From NCBI GenBank assembly GCA_014529385.2, contig CM043967.1, positions 131,375,182 through 131,439,181 on the forward strand: a stretch of DNA of 64,000 nt, given 5' to 3'. Within the stretch, counting starts at the first letter, position 1. Each line of letters begins with the position of its first letter. This stretch comes from Adiantum capillus-veneris. Lineage: Eukaryota; Streptophyta; Polypodiopsida; Polypodiales; Pteridaceae. The position numbers were made by a program, and so were the translations under genes. The notes under the pieces are model-generated. The model made no database searches. It was given only the letters and a program-made list of their open reading frames with translations, and was not told the origin of the DNA. Shown in pieces: positions 42,190-54,184 of this stretch.

Positions 42190-43970
42190 TGTTGGAAAAA
42201 CAAGAGCAAGGGACACCTCTATAGCAATGTCTCCGAGTAGTGCTCAACAGTCAAGATTAGCACTACAAAATGTACCAAAATAACTTCCACAAAAACACAA
42301 CTCAAAGGTAACTGATCCCTTGTAACATTTAATGGCCTAAAAACTTGTGTGTAGCGTAAATTAGCATGAACATAGTGGGCATTTCATTAGAATAGATTCC
42401 TAATGAGAATTACAAGAGTGCTTGGGTGGAGAGAGCAACAAAAAGCATAACACCTAGTTAGATAGCATGAACAATACTTTCAAAAGAGAGAAATTAAGCT
42501 ATTGACAACAGTTGAGGACCGGATTTGCATGGAGCCGGTCCCCCCTCCAAAAGGCTTTGTATTATGGTTTCTCCCATCAAGAGAGACATTGTACAATACA
42601 ACTATTTGTGTTCCTTCAAGACTAGCTAGTGCAATGAAGATGAAAGCTTCATGCACTAAGCAAAACACTTAGCAAACACAACATCAATTATCCCCGGTCT
42701 CAGACCCAAGACCTCACACACCTTCGAAGATGGTGAGAGCTAGCAGGTTATGAGAGTAGATTGAGAGGAAGAAGGAGTATCTTAGGAGAAAGATGTACAT
42801 CTCCTCACATAATCACTCATATTAGCATAGCTTAGCTTAGTAATTAGCATGGTAGAGGAGATGAGCATGCATTGAAGCTTGGCTCTTGGTTGGATTTGCA
42901 TCCACATGCCAAGAGTGTGTCGATGTAGGCTTCTATCTCACAAGCTTGGAGTAGGTGATGAGCTCTCCATTAAAGCTTGGGAAGAGATAGTCTTCTTTAC
43001 TTCACACATGAGATTGTGTGAGTGTGTGTGTGATAATGCCTTGCAAAAATCAGCCCCCTCTCTCTCTTGGGCGAGCACTCTTGCTATTTGCTCTTGCTAT
43101 CTCCCCATTGGACCTCCAGAGGGCTAGCCAATGACTATTAAGCAGCATAAGTGATAGCCTTCTGACATGTGTCCCCCTTTCCCCTTTTGTGAGAGCTTTA
43201 GGTAATTTAATAATTCAACTAAACTCTCATTGGAACCCTTTGCCTCCTGGCCAATAGGAATCAGGCAAGCCATTGGGCTCCTGAATGCTCATTGGACCCC
43301 TTGGGAGACTGTCCAATAGTCTTCTAGAGGACTTAATTCTCATTGGTTCTTCTATTAAGTGTTTTTAAATTAATTAAACTAGATTTACTCTAGCCTAATT
43401 CTCATTGGTCCACCTCCAAGGCCATCCAATAGGAATTGGGTACACCTTGTGGGCATTTGGCCTAGGGAGCTGACATGTGTCCCTCATTCCCTTTGTGTAA
43501 AGGGAGCTTGTGTGTGTGTGTGTGTGGCTTTCTCTCTCATCCCCTACAAGCTAGGCTCGCCCCCTCCTATGTAGGGATGTGTAAAGACTTTTGGAACACA
43601 CACAAAGCATCCAATTCCCCCTATGGTTGACCTTTGGACACAACCTTTGAATTTTGGAACCTTAGCATTTTGGAAGTCTTAATGGGCTGAACCTTAGGGT
43701 CTTTTTAGCCCATTTTTGCACATGGATCTTTTGCAAATGCCCCCCCCTTTGGATCCCTATTTTTCCTCCTTCGGATCCCTATTGTGGCCGGTCTGCTAGC
43801 TTAACCAATATTCTAGCTTTTTCTCCCCTGGCACTTCCCCATATTAAATGATCAGTTTAACATGAGAAAATCATTTAGGAGAATTAGATATTGATTATTA
43901 TGACATCCCTTGGGAATTTACAAGGACATGCCCACCCAAAAGACAACCACCAAAACTAGGAAGCCCCTAC
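42190..43970 (-). other. Possible 5' LTR of gypsy #5 and flank, no gene
   Basis: 'tgttggaaaaacaag' at 42190 would be the inner LTR end. A primer-like TGGTGCCCACC on the element strand lies at 42173-42183. I cannot find the outer end. The region contains the inverted-repeat units at 43105-43433 and a pyrimidine-rich stretch, but no supported frame. Confidence 0.4.
43105..43433. repeat. Four ATTGG...CCAAT inverted units
   Basis: Four short units each with ATTGG followed some 15-20 bp later by CCAAT: about 43105-43134, 43226-43258, 43287-43319 and 43401-43433. Three begin 'ctcattgg' and end 'ccaatag'. Each could fold as a hairpin, and both strands carry CCAAT-box sequence. Confidence 0.75.
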
Positions 43971-44920
43971 CCTGGCATGGAATTACAACACAAGTCGACC
44001 AATGCACTTAAGAAGAAGATATTACCCCATTATCAGATCATTCTTCAAAACCACAAACTTGAAGTGTATACACACCACAAAACAAGTGAGCTTCCACAAC
44101 TTACTCTACACCAAATTGCATGTTGGATGCCATATCCTATAACCTACAGAATGTATTTCCCAAACCACACCTCCAAAAGGTATGCTTTCAAGCCTCACAA
44201 ATTCTCTGCATTTTTTTCAACATAAGTTTTGAAGACCACAAATTTCACATCTATGCACCTCTATGTGCAATGTTCAAGAGAATTTTCTCCTTCTCTAGCT
44301 CACTTCAACCGACTGATTTGGTTTTTTAACCGGCTCAAGGCTAAGCTGAGACACACTTTTCGCGAACACTGATTGAGCAGTTTCTTGCAAAACGATAGTC
44401 TCTGTAACACATAGTATGCTAGAAAAACGTACCTTGGATCATAGACACGACATGCCATTGTTAACCAATGTGTGATCCATCTCGTGTGATCAAAATTGAA
44501 CCTGAGTGCGACATACATCTCTTGTTATTTTTCAACTCTTGCGGTTCACCATGTTAACACCTAATGATGGACCCACTGTGAACATTTTGGAAACAAAGCA
44601 CTTCTCCCTTGTTTGCGTGCCCTACAAACCTAGTACCTTAGAAGAAGTCATGAGTGCAATTTTGTTACAAATTGAGAAGTGGGTCAATATCAAATAATTC
44701 TTTGGTTGGGCCACTGCACATCAAAAAATTAGATTTTCAAAACCTATTGGCCATGTTGATGCTTGAGCATTTGAGCCAAGTTATAGGCCAACCTAAGATG
44801 CACTCTCAGAGGGAGAAAGAAGCCAGAGACTCTGTGCTTGATAGTGTCAGTAAGACAATATCTCATGCTGAATCCAACCCCTCCTTGACAAGGCCTTCAA
44901 GGAAGACAAATGCTTGCTAG
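43971..44920. other. No gene recognised
   Basis: AT-rich sequence with short frames on both strands, none with recognisable content. The right end may be the upstream part of the LINE relic at 44925. Confidence 0.4.
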
Positions 44921-44924
44921 CATT

Positions 44925-45610
44925 ACAACTCTTGGCAAGGAGAAGTCTTTGGTTGGGATAGATTGACTACGGAGTTCTTTAGATAATTTTGAAATGATCT
45001 AAAGATTTCTGTCATGAGTATGGCTAACCAAGCCTTCCTAGAAGGGACTTTGGATTGTAGCATTAAGAGAGGACTCATAAAGACAACTACCAAGGTATTA
45101 TGCTGCTCTCAACTCAAGTACTCGTGTCCCATCACTATGATGATGTATGTGGATTACAAAAACATTGCCAAAGCTGTCTCCCTTAAGATCTCCCCTTTGC
45201 TTGATAAAGCCATATCCTCCCATCAACATCAATTCATAAAAGGCAAGTCTATTTGTGATAATATCTTGGTAGCAATGGTTGGAATTGAGTATGCTTCCGT
45301 TACCAAGCAAGAGTGCATCTAACTGCAGCTAGACATAGACAAGGCCTATGATAGGATTATGTTGTCATTGATAGTAGATGTCATGAAATCACTTGGTGTT
45401 GGATATGTCGACTAGTCCATACTCTAGGAGATGGTAGCCACTCTTAGCTTCTATTCAATGATAGGATTGTGGGCTCTTTTGAAGTCAAAATATCAATTAA
45501 ATAGGGATGCCCTCTTGCCCCCTTATTGTTTGCCATTGGCTCGCACCCGTTTTTACTATGCATGAAGATTGTGGTGCAAAAGGGGAGATACAAGGTTTGG
45601 CTCTACCCAA
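44925..45610 (+). pseudogene. L1-type LINE reverse transcriptase relic
   Basis: 'GKEKSLGWDRLTTEFFR', 'MANQAFLEGTLDCSIKRGLI', 'VDYKNIAKAVSLKISPLLDK', 'HQHQFIKGKSICDNILVAM' and 'QLDIDKAYDRIM' are RT blocks in L1 order. A degraded 'QGCPLAPLLFA' equivalent follows near 45500. Stops after 'QECI' and frameshifts show it is dead. Same family type as 8068-8390. Confidence 0.85.
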
Positions 45611-45929
45611 CAACAACCTTCAAAATGCAATTTAATAGGCCAAAATTGTAGTACTTGACATGCTCTCCATGTCTGTCTTTACGGCTGGTCAACCAGAGTC
45701 CGCCGTACAAAGAAGATATGGCGATTACAAGTATTTTTGAGGGCTTTTTTAAAGGTGTTTGGACCCACCTTGGAATGTGTGCCAAGGAAGTTGAATCAAG
45801 TTTAACAGGGGTCTGATTGCTAGTGCTAAAAAAGGGATACAATACGTGTTTTAATGTGCTCAAATCAGGCTTTCAATGCTCAATTTATTACCAAATCACG
45901 TATTTTATGAAGTTTCAAGTATCCATGAG

Positions 45930-46405
45930 TAGGGGAAATTGAAGTGGACGCAATTAAAGATGTGCTTGACACCACGTCAGTCAAAATATTGGGAGCTTGA
46001 CAATGCCCTGGTTGATTTTGCATGCCAAATGCTGAACCAAACTGGGTGCTTGGCAATGTTTGAATTAATATGTATGCTAAATGTGGTGCTCTCACGAAAG
46101 CATAAAAGGTTCTCAATGCGGAATGACATCACTGATATGCATTGACGTCCCAACATGGCTGGGGCAAGTAAGCTATGAGTGGGCTTAACCAGATGCTAAG
46201 GGAAAGCCTTTCTCCAATGCAGTCACTTATGCTTGCACCTTGAAGGGGTGACGATCAGATTGGTAGTCAGGGGGTCGCTGGAAAAAAATGCCATCTTTAG
46301 CAGTGTTTTGATTGATTAACCCAGCCAACGAGGGCTATGGGAGAAACATGTTGTGCTAGGCAATGCCTTGGAAGATACATATGCTAAATGGGGGAGGAGG
46401 GGTGG
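45930..46405 (+). pseudogene. PPR protein fragment (PLS class)
   Basis: Reading across frames gives 'MYAKCGALTKA' (about 46070), 'NAVTYACTLKG' (about 46220) and 'LWEKHVVLGNALEDTYAKW' (about 46330-46395). These are hallmark phrases of plant organellar PPR proteins with P, L and S repeats ('GNALVDMYAKCG', 'PNAVTYACTLKACG'). Such proteins bind organellar RNA for editing or splicing. Stops and at least two frameshifts make it a pseudogene. There is no sign of the E or DYW end. It is the only host-gene trace in the window. Confidence 0.65.
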
Positions 46406-46717
46406 CTTCCCACCATAAGGGACCATACCAAGTCGGGCACAATATGGCCACCCATAGGGTTACACAAAAAAAGGGAGAGTTTTATGTGAAAAAAGAGAGG
46501 AAAATGGCGGCCAGTAGTAGCAAGCAGTGCACATGGAGGTGAAATGAGCTCACAACAGCCAAAGAAGAGCCCATACGAGAGCGAGCAAGAAACAAAAAGT
46601 GAAGAGGAGACTATGGTAACATATTTGGCCTTGCTCCCATTGAATTTGGTGCACCGTTTATTACCCGTCTGCCACATCATCACCGGGTGTCCCATGCCAC
46701 ACCTTGTCACGCGGGGC

Positions 46718-46738
46718 GGGGGGGGGGGGGGGGGGGGG
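46718..46738. repeat. Poly-G run of 21
   Basis: A run of 21 G with GGGG just before it. No gene context. Confidence 0.9.
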
Positions 46739-46924
46739 CAAATTGTTAAAAAAAAAGAGGGGAGGTAACGAGGGAAAAAGAAAAGGAAAGAAGGTATTTT
46801 TCATGAAAAAGGAGGGGAGTGGGATCGGCATGAAAAGAGGATGGAGGTGAATGAAGAGGGAAGCTTCCATCTTGTGCTCTCGGGATCTTGAGGACGCAGG
46901 AAGGCAAGGAGGCAAGGAAGAAAA

Positions 46925-47009
46925 GAGAGTCACTCATCAGCCCTAACACATACTACATCACATGTAACTTTGGTCCCATAGGTCATATTTGACCTCCGAG
47001 GATGATAAT

Positions 47010-47013
<4 letters not shown>
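46925..47013 (+). mobile_element. LINE D, 89-bp 3' end fragment beside (TC)n
   Basis: Plus-strand copy that matches the last 90 or so bases of LINE C, including 'acatactacatcacatgtaa', the hairpin (46980-46995) and 'gataataaaa'. It passes directly into (TC)n at 47014, with no GATA-type units. On its own strand it is the same arrangement as A-C. The 5' break is at 'gagagtcactc', which follows 'aaaa'. Confidence 0.9.

Positions 47014-47057
<44 letters not shown>
47014..47057. repeat. (TC)n tract at the 3' end of LINE D
   Basis: A 44-bp TC tract abutting LINE D. Confidence 0.97.
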
Positions 47058-47058
<1 letters not shown>

Positions 47059-47333
47059 ACAAAGGAGAAAGTGGGGAACATGGGGGAGAAGCAAGGTTGT
47101 GGGTGTGTCAGCAAAAAGGGGAGCGAGAAGAACAATTTGGCATCACGGTTTCTTGCTCTCTCTTGACCAATCATGGCAAGAAAGGAGGATTATTGCGAGG
47201 TGGACAAGAGGAAAGTAAAGTTGAACTTAGTGGGGGCAAGCAAGTTGGAGCTCTTTGGAAGGCGATAGCCAAAAGGCAACATGGATCTCTCCTAATCAAC
47301 ATCAGAAGCTCTAAATGGAGGGCATAAGTGGGA

Positions 47334-47336
<3 letters not shown>

Positions 47337-47372
<36 letters not shown>
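47337..47372. repeat. (TC)n microsatellite
   Basis: A 36-bp TC tract with no LINE end beside it. Confidence 0.96.
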
Positions 47373-47376
<4 letters not shown>

Positions 47377-47399
47377 GACATTGATTATCAAGGAAAGGG

Positions 47400-48149
47400 A
47401 AGCCGTTTTTTCCACAGCAAAGCAAGATGGAAAGAAGGATTGAGACAAAGTAAGAAGGTGCAAATGGGCATGTGTTCTGCAAGATAGAGAGTAGGAAAAA
47501 ATCAATCGAGTTGAGGGAGAAAGGGAAAATTTTGGAAAATGAAGAGCAAGAGAACAATACAGGGTAGGATTTGTGACTGGCGGATACAAATTGCTTCCAT
47601 TGAGCTGGGGATTTTTGATTAGGGGTTTGCAAATCAAAAGGCATACTGGCGACGGTGTATGCAATCAATTTGTAACATGATTTTTAGATGTAAAAAATTC
47701 GAAGTATCTATTGGTTGCCAGCATCAGTTAAGTGTCAATATCTTGTTTCAATTTGTTTCTAGCCATTCATTATTTGTGTTTTGAGTCTTGATTTTCGTTT
47801 GCAATTGTTCTCTAAGCGTCACTATATCTTCTTATTAACCCTAAAATTGATCTTATTTGCACTCGTTTCACTTAGTTTATGTCTCTGCTGATTATCTGTC
47901 TACAGCACGAAGCCCGACGCTTTCTCGATTGACCTAGGAGAACCACACACTCTGACATCTTTTTGGTGAACTCGAAGTGAATTTGATCAGGGTATATGGA
48001 ACTAGCCATGTTGACAAGCCAAGAGAAAGATATGCAATAGATTATGGGGCTAATGGTTGCTATTTTGCAGTAGCAGTATGCAAGTCAAATGCACAATATG
48101 AACCAAAATGTGGATACCAATTAGAAAACTGAGATTCAAGAATTGGAGC
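47400..48149 (+). other. Possible LTR end and leader of a plus-strand element
   Basis: T-rich sequence reaching 'cacacactctgaca' at about 47966, then 'tctttttggtgaactcg', which has the position and look of a primer site. A gag-like relic follows on the same strand. Paired ends were not found. Confidence 0.35.
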
Positions 48150-48919
48150 AGTGTGCAAAAAGTGAAATGGGTGGATTCTAAGAGCAGAATAACAAAAAAA
48201 TTTCAACTATTAGAGTCAACAATGGAAAAAAGGGAATCTGAAGAGGCAGAAAGTTGGAAATGAGAGATGTTGCAGCAATTGGCTCTTCAAAATGCCAAAC
48301 ACTCGGTTTTTGATAAGAGGAGCATTTTTGATGGCTATGATCTAGAAGCTTACTTGGAGTGCTATGAAGAGGAGTTGGAGTTGCATGGAGTGCCAAAAGA
48401 ACAAAAGATTCTAAAGTTTGATAGGTTTGTGATTTTGAATTTTATTGAGCAAGTCCATGAGCTTCAACACCAAAATCTTCATAGCTGGAGCAAGTTTAAA
48501 GCTGCTGTCATACGAGAATGATGGTATCTAAGCATGTATGAAGATGATGACAATTGTGTTAATGTGCCTACTTCTGTGATGGTTTGCAAGCAAATTCAGG
48601 CTAAGCTTGAAATTGCTATTGATGAGTGCTTGCTTGAGAATGATGGGCTATTATAGGATAAAAATGATGAAGAAATTGTCCGAGTTGTTTATGCAAATCT
48701 TGGAATTACAAATTTCTTGCTAATGGTGAAAGATGAAGACTTACAAGGACAAGAAAGGAATGCAGATCTACATGGTCTGTACACACGTTGGTACAGCCAA
48801 AGTTGGTCACAGCTTGGAAGGGTGCTATGCAAGGCCATGATGTATACAAGTTCAGAGAAAAGGGCTAAAGTAGGTATAGAAGCTTTGGGCAAGCAATTGT
48901 CAATGGAAATGCATGGCTA
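48150..48919 (+). pseudogene. Gag-like relic of an LTR retrotransposon
   Basis: Plus-strand frames with stops read 'FDGYDLEAYLECYEEELELH' and 'GVPKEQKILKFDRFVILNF', then 'WSKFKAAVIRE' and, after a TGA, 'WYLSMYEDDDN'. The pattern (F-D-G-x-D, then a helix pair and W-x-x-F-K) is that of retrotransposon gag capsid domains. A later piece to 48919 has no recognisable motif. No zinc knuckle or pol was found. Confidence 0.55.
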
Positions 48920-49190
48920 ATGTGGTTTTTTGAGGCCAAGAAGGCTCCAAAAGGGGAAGTGGTATGGCAAAACCAAGTGTTCAAAATGTTAAGTTAAAGC
49001 TTTAGAATGTGGCGTTTGAGATGTTGAAGAAGCTAGTCCAGATGGATCCTCAAACGGAGTCCCAATGAAGAAGTTATGCTAGGCGAAAGTCAATGTAGTT
49101 TCTCGGAGGAGTATGTCAAAGGATTTTTTACCCATTTATGCAGCCTCGATTTGTGAGATTTGGAGTTTCAAAAAGCAGCAAAGACCAAGC

Positions 49191-50190
49191 GATTGGAGTG
49201 GTTGAGAGTGCATGTGTTCAAGATCAAAGATGGTGTTTTTGACATAAAGTTTTGAAAAATGATATGGATTGTGAGAAAATCATGACCAAATGTATCCAAA
49301 CTTGGCAAGGTGGCTTTTCATGAGGTGCACAACAGATTTGGATGTTCAATATGCTGACAACACTCTATTTTGACTTGTATAGACATTATACGCATATGAT
49401 GTCTACTATGAAAAAATAGGCTTTTAAGAATTTGGGTATGTAACAGCTTCCTTGGACATTCTATATGTGATTTTTCTCTGGGTTTGGAGTCCATTTCCTA
49501 TAGGTGAGGCCAATTTTTGCCAGGAGACTCTAACTGTGCATTTTTGCTCCATCTGGTGGCTTAAATGATCCAAATTGCATGAAACTTGATGTATGAGATG
49601 TAATGAGCATTTTAGAAGAGCTGGTATGGGAAAGTGGTGAAAAACCTAGGTAGTTTTGGCTCAAACTGGGCGAGTAGCTTCCCCATGGTGTGTGTAATGT
49701 TGTGATGTGCTCAAAAGTGGGATTGGTTGAGAGTGCATGTGTTCAAGATCAAAGATGGTGTTTTTGACTTAAAGTTTTGAAAAATGATATGGATTGTGAG
49801 AGAATCTTGACCAAAATGTATCCAAACTTGGTGAGGTGGCTTTTCATGAGGTGCACAATAGATCTGGATGCTCAATATGCTGACAACACTCTATTTTAAC
49901 AGGTCTAGACATTATACACGTATGATGTCTACTATGAGAAAATGGGCCCTTAAGCATTTGGGTACAAAGTAGCTGCCTTGGACATTCTATATGTGAGTTT
50001 TCTCTGGGTTTGGAGTCCATTTCCTATAGGTGAGGTCAATTCTTTCCAGGAGACTCTAACTGTGCGTTTTTGCTCCATCTGGTGTCTTAAATGATCCAAA
50101 TTGCATGAAACTTGATATTTGAGATGTAATGGGCATTTTTAAAGAGCTGGTATGGAAAAGTGGTAAAAAACCTGTGTAAATGTGGCTGCG
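49191..50190. repeat. Direct repeat, two units of period 525 bp
   Basis: 'gttgagagtgcatgtgttca' occurs at 49201 and 49726. The match continues for nearly 480 bp through 'ggtggcttttcatgaggtgc', 'cattctatatgtga' and 'ggagactctaactgtgc'. The two copies differ at scattered positions. No coding frame is conserved. Confidence 0.92.
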
Positions 50191-50214
50191 AGACATCATA
50201 CGCGTATGATGTCT
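50191..50214. repeat. 24-bp perfect palindrome
   Basis: Centre CG at 50202-50203, with half-site AGACATCATACG. Imperfect versions lie at about 49381 and 49907 in the two repeat units, so this is a third occurrence outside them. Confidence 0.93.
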
Positions 50215-51928
50215 AGAATGAAAAAATGACAATGTGATGCCTTGGGAGGGTGTGTGTTAGTACAACAAGCCTGTCTAGCTCTGGTTCAAGCTCTGGTTCA
50301 ACCTTAAAACACATGTCTTTAGCATAAAAACTCCCTATTTGGCATTTCAGTGCGCGAAATGGATTTTTGTCTTTGGAGATGACTTTCAACGATGATTCTT
50401 ATTGAGATCATTCTACCAAGCTTGTAGTTGTAGTAGAGCACCTTCCCATGGCTTCTATGTAACCTTTGGCTTTATGGATACCCTGTTTGGCAATTACTCG
50501 CTCAATTTGCATCTTTTTGTGAGGAGAAGGTCGAGAATATTTCCTTTGAGGTTTGACCATAAGTTTTGGTTGTTGATGATATGTTGATGATGCGTGTGAA
50601 GTTTGGTGGCAAAGAGACGTCTCACTTGGCCATGAGGGCCAAATGATGCTTTGCATGTCCGAAACCTAACTCGATGTTTTGGTCCACTTTTTGATGATAG
50701 ATCCATGAGGAGGTTACATGGACTTGCATACATACTTGAGACATAACTTCTCATAAAGTTTTGTGCCGTTTCAACGATCCATTCTCGATCTGTAGTGCCC
50801 GAAGAGGTTAGGTTTTTTTCGGTTGACCTAAACGCGTATTGGAGGCCATAGAGGTGTTCTCCCAGGTTAGGGTTCACCCCATGTCAAGTCTTGTAGCTAT
50901 CAAGTTAGTGATTGAAGCGTTACCGGCCCATTTTGGTTTCTTTCCTGCAATACCACATTGCCATTTTTTGGAGTTTTTTGCAACAAAGTGAGTATAGAGC
51001 AAAAAGATCATATGGTAACGAGTCTACCTCTCATGTCTAGCCCGGTCGGTGTGTCGTGTGCATCATAAGAAGTTGTAGAAGGTCCGTGCGCTCTAGGTCT
51101 CTGAAGCTCTCTCTCACTCGTGAATAGTGAAAAATGAGCTAATAAGTGGGCCCAAATTAACTTATATCAGGGTTTCCCGGACCACTTGTTACCAAACTTG
51201 ACATGTGCTCCTATCTTGTCACAAAATGCACTTTAGGCTCATAAATTTCTTCATTTGGACTTTGTTTTCTCTTTTTCTGGAAAATTTGTCATTTTGTCCA
51301 AAAACTGGCCACATCGGGCTTTTGACAACTTTTGTCATACTTGCACCCCGTCTTCACCATAAGCTGTCGTTCACTTACTGATCACTCCCATATTTCTCTT
51401 TTGTCACTATGCTGCCATTTCACCTGCTTTTCATATTTTTCTTTGTTTTTCTCTAGAAAATTAATAAAAATAAAGAAAAATAACTAATTTAATCCAAAAA
51501 ATACCCATAAATCAAGATAATTAGATAATAGCATAATAAACCACTTTATATATATATATCTATCTATAGTGTTTTTGGCCGGTTTGCTCCGTTTTCTCAC
51601 TTTGAAAACTGCGTTTTTTACATTTGTACATACACCCAGAGGCTCATTTTTGGTCTTTGTCCTATGTTTCCTATTGTACCACATTAATTAAGGGCATATA
51701 TACTTGGGTTTACCAAAATTCTCCCAATCAAACACAAAAAACCCCAAAATTCATGGAAAACAGTGTCCCTTTTACGCTTGTAAGTCTGTCGGGTCCACAT
51801 TGAGAATGCCTCCCCCCATCCTAGTTGAAGTCCTCCTAGATGACAATGTATTGCTCGAGGGTATGTGTTGTGCATAGGAATCAACAATGTGCTAATGCTG
51901 GCCATGTAATGCGGCCCTATATGCATAC
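50215..51928. other. No gene recognised; possible LTR of gypsy #6
   Basis: Short frames only. Position (3' of the gypsy #6 coding relic) and mixed composition suggest LTR sequence, but no ends can be defined. Confidence 0.35.
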
Positions 51929-53157
51929 TCAGGCAATGCATGGAAAAATTGATGATGTGCATGAAGAAGGTAGAAGCACGATGCTTATTGGCATTCGATG
52001 TTGAAGTTTCCTATGAAAGTATGATATGTGATGAGAGTGGTGAAACAATAAGATCTTCAATTTTTTTGCTCTATCTTTGATAGACATCAGAGCTTGTGAA
52101 GCCATTGGGATGTGAGTCACCACTTTAGTTGTGGCTGTCCTTCTTTTAGGTATCGAGATCGGAGTCGGACAACAATTCTCAGGAACCCACATTCTCTGAA
52201 CTTTGCGTATGGTCAGATTGGAACATGCTTGTGGTTGTATTTTCAAAGCTTGTACTGAAGGGAGATCCTTGGGTTGTTGTTTTGGAATTCAAATTTGTGC
52301 AAGCTTACTTTGGGCCGTAAATAATTGCTTTTGTACCCATCTTTGCTTAAGGAAAAACCTTGGTTTTAGCTTGCAGGTTGTAGTGGAGTTTGGTGGAGAG
52401 ATATCTTTGAATCGACTTTGTTGAAACCTTGCTACTTGATCCTTTCTGATCCCTATTTGCTTCGTAGCTTTGGTAGGCAGAGTAGGCGGGGTTTGTTGTG
52501 GTACGCAGTCGTGAATTCCCTCTGATTGTTTCTTATCCATTGAACTGTCGTCCAAGGGAAGAGTAGTTGCTATAATGACTTGCTTTGTTTGCGTTGTTGG
52601 TATCTTTGGAATCCATTATTGGAAAATGGTTTTTTGTAAGGGTGGGTTGCTTACCTTTATCTGTTGAGTGCCTCACTGATGGTTTGTCTGCAGCTACAGT
52701 AGGAACTTGTTGTTTCCCTGAAGTAGATTGGATGTTGACTATAGTGGAGCTCCAATCAAGTTGTACATTATACTCACTCTGCCACAGTTGCCCAAGCAAT
52801 AAAGGATGTTGTGTTGGATTATCCTCTACCACATAAAATTATGCGGATAGACATATTGGTGAACTTGTATCAAGAGTACTCTCAAACCCATTACCTTGAT
52901 TGAGTGCTGTGAATAACTGTGGAGATCTTGTTGTGTTGGATGTAATTGATTGTCGAGTTGGAGTTGCTTGTAAAGGCTGTAGGAGATCATATTATCTTGG
53001 TCACATGAATCAAGCATTGCTGTCACCTCCACTTGATGCGTCCTAGTTTGACAACAATTTTGGGATCCTGCATGTTCTTGGTTTCAAAGTCTGTTACTTT
53101 AATGGCATTAATCTTCAGGGGAAGCCCATGGTGTGGTTGTTGTCGAAGAAGCCTTTA
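51929..53157 (-). pseudogene. Retropepsin-like domain downstream of the gypsy #6 integrase
   Basis: Minus-strand frames after the integrase: 'PLKINAIKVTDFETKNMQDP', 'VEVTAMLDSCDQDNMISYSL' (Asp-Ser in the position of the protease active-site DSG/DTG) and, after a one-base frameshift near 52832, 'HPLLLGQLWQSEYNVQLDW', which matches the conserved second half of aspartic proteases ('ILLGxPWL'). A Gln/Ser/Thr-rich tail with broken frames follows. The active-site Gly is Cys here, so it is dead as it stands. The frame is shared with the integrase tail through one TAA (53157-53155). Confidence 0.6.
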
Positions 53158-54184
53158 TTTTGCTATTTGTTCGTTGGCAACTGCTTGTGCTTTTGCAACA
53201 ATCTGCTGTTTTTCTTGGGTCTGTTTCTTTTTCTTGTGGATTTTCAGAAGCATACTCGGGGTTAGTGGTAGATGAATTTTATTTAGCCAACATCCACTAG
53301 TCCAGTTGGGCATTTCATCACCATCTAATGTAGCAAGTTTAACGACGCCACTTGGTGATAATTCTTTGATCATAAATGGTTCCATTCCTTGCTTCTTTAG
53401 CTTCTTAGCATGTTGTTTAAAGGTGTAAATTAGGACATAATCACCTATTTTTAATTATTTTGATAGTACATGCTTATCAAAAAACTCCTTTTGCCTTCAT
53501 TTTTGCGCGTAGATGGAAGCTACTACTTTTAAGCAAAGCTCATCTAGCCTTTCAAGGTAATCTATTCGTGAAGACATTTCATGGCCCGTCCACTCTAGTT
53601 GTTTGGCTAATCTTAGTGTTGAGATTAGGAATTCCATAGGCAAGATAATGTTAAGACCAAATATATTGTTGTACGGTGTTGTCCCAATCAAGGTTTTATA
53701 AGCAATCCTATAAGCCCATAGTGTTGGATGTAACTTCTGATCCCAATCTGTTCTTAATTCTCATACTATTTTGGTTAAGACTATACATAGAGTCTTATTT
53801 GTAGCTTTTGCCTACCCATTAGCCAGTGGGTGGTACAAAGCAGACTTTTTATGAACTACCATGAACTCATGACAAGAAGATTTTCAATTGCTTCATTTAT
53901 AAAATGTGTGCCCCAACCACTGATAATTTCTATAGGTAGACCATATCTAACAAAGACATTTTCATATAGAAATTGTGCAGTAGTCGTGGCATCAGCTTTT
54001 TGTGTAGCTTTAGCTTTGATCCATTTAGTGAGATAATCCATGGGTACAATGATATACTGGGCATGTGTTTTGTGAGCGGGGGGTGAAATTGGTCCCACTA
54101 AGTCTATTCCCCACTTAGCAAAAGCTCTGGCTCCCATCATTGGCCGTAAGGGCATCTCATCCCATTTTATTGGCACTTTGGTGC
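53155..54184 (-). pseudogene. Gypsy #6 integrase relic
   Basis: Core: 'FAKWGIDLVGPISPPAH' with the first Asp, then 'IEIISGWGTHF', where the second catalytic Asp (normally 'SDRGTHF') has become Gly. In broken frames 'ALWAYRIAYKTLIGTTP' follows. C-terminal domain: 'GDYVLIYTFKQHAKKLKK', 'IKELSPSGVVKLATLDGDE' and a Lys/Gln-rich tail. The upstream part of the element is cut off by gypsy #4 at 54185. Confidence 0.85.

Noticed and set aside
49191-50214. Spaced repeats and palindrome as a CRISPR array
   Set aside because: Units are about 525 bp with only two copies, in nuclear plant DNA; no short repeats with unique spacers.
50494-50877. 127-codon minus-strand ORF as a gene
   Set aside because: No domain or similarity visible, a chance frame in unassigned, possibly LTR, sequence.
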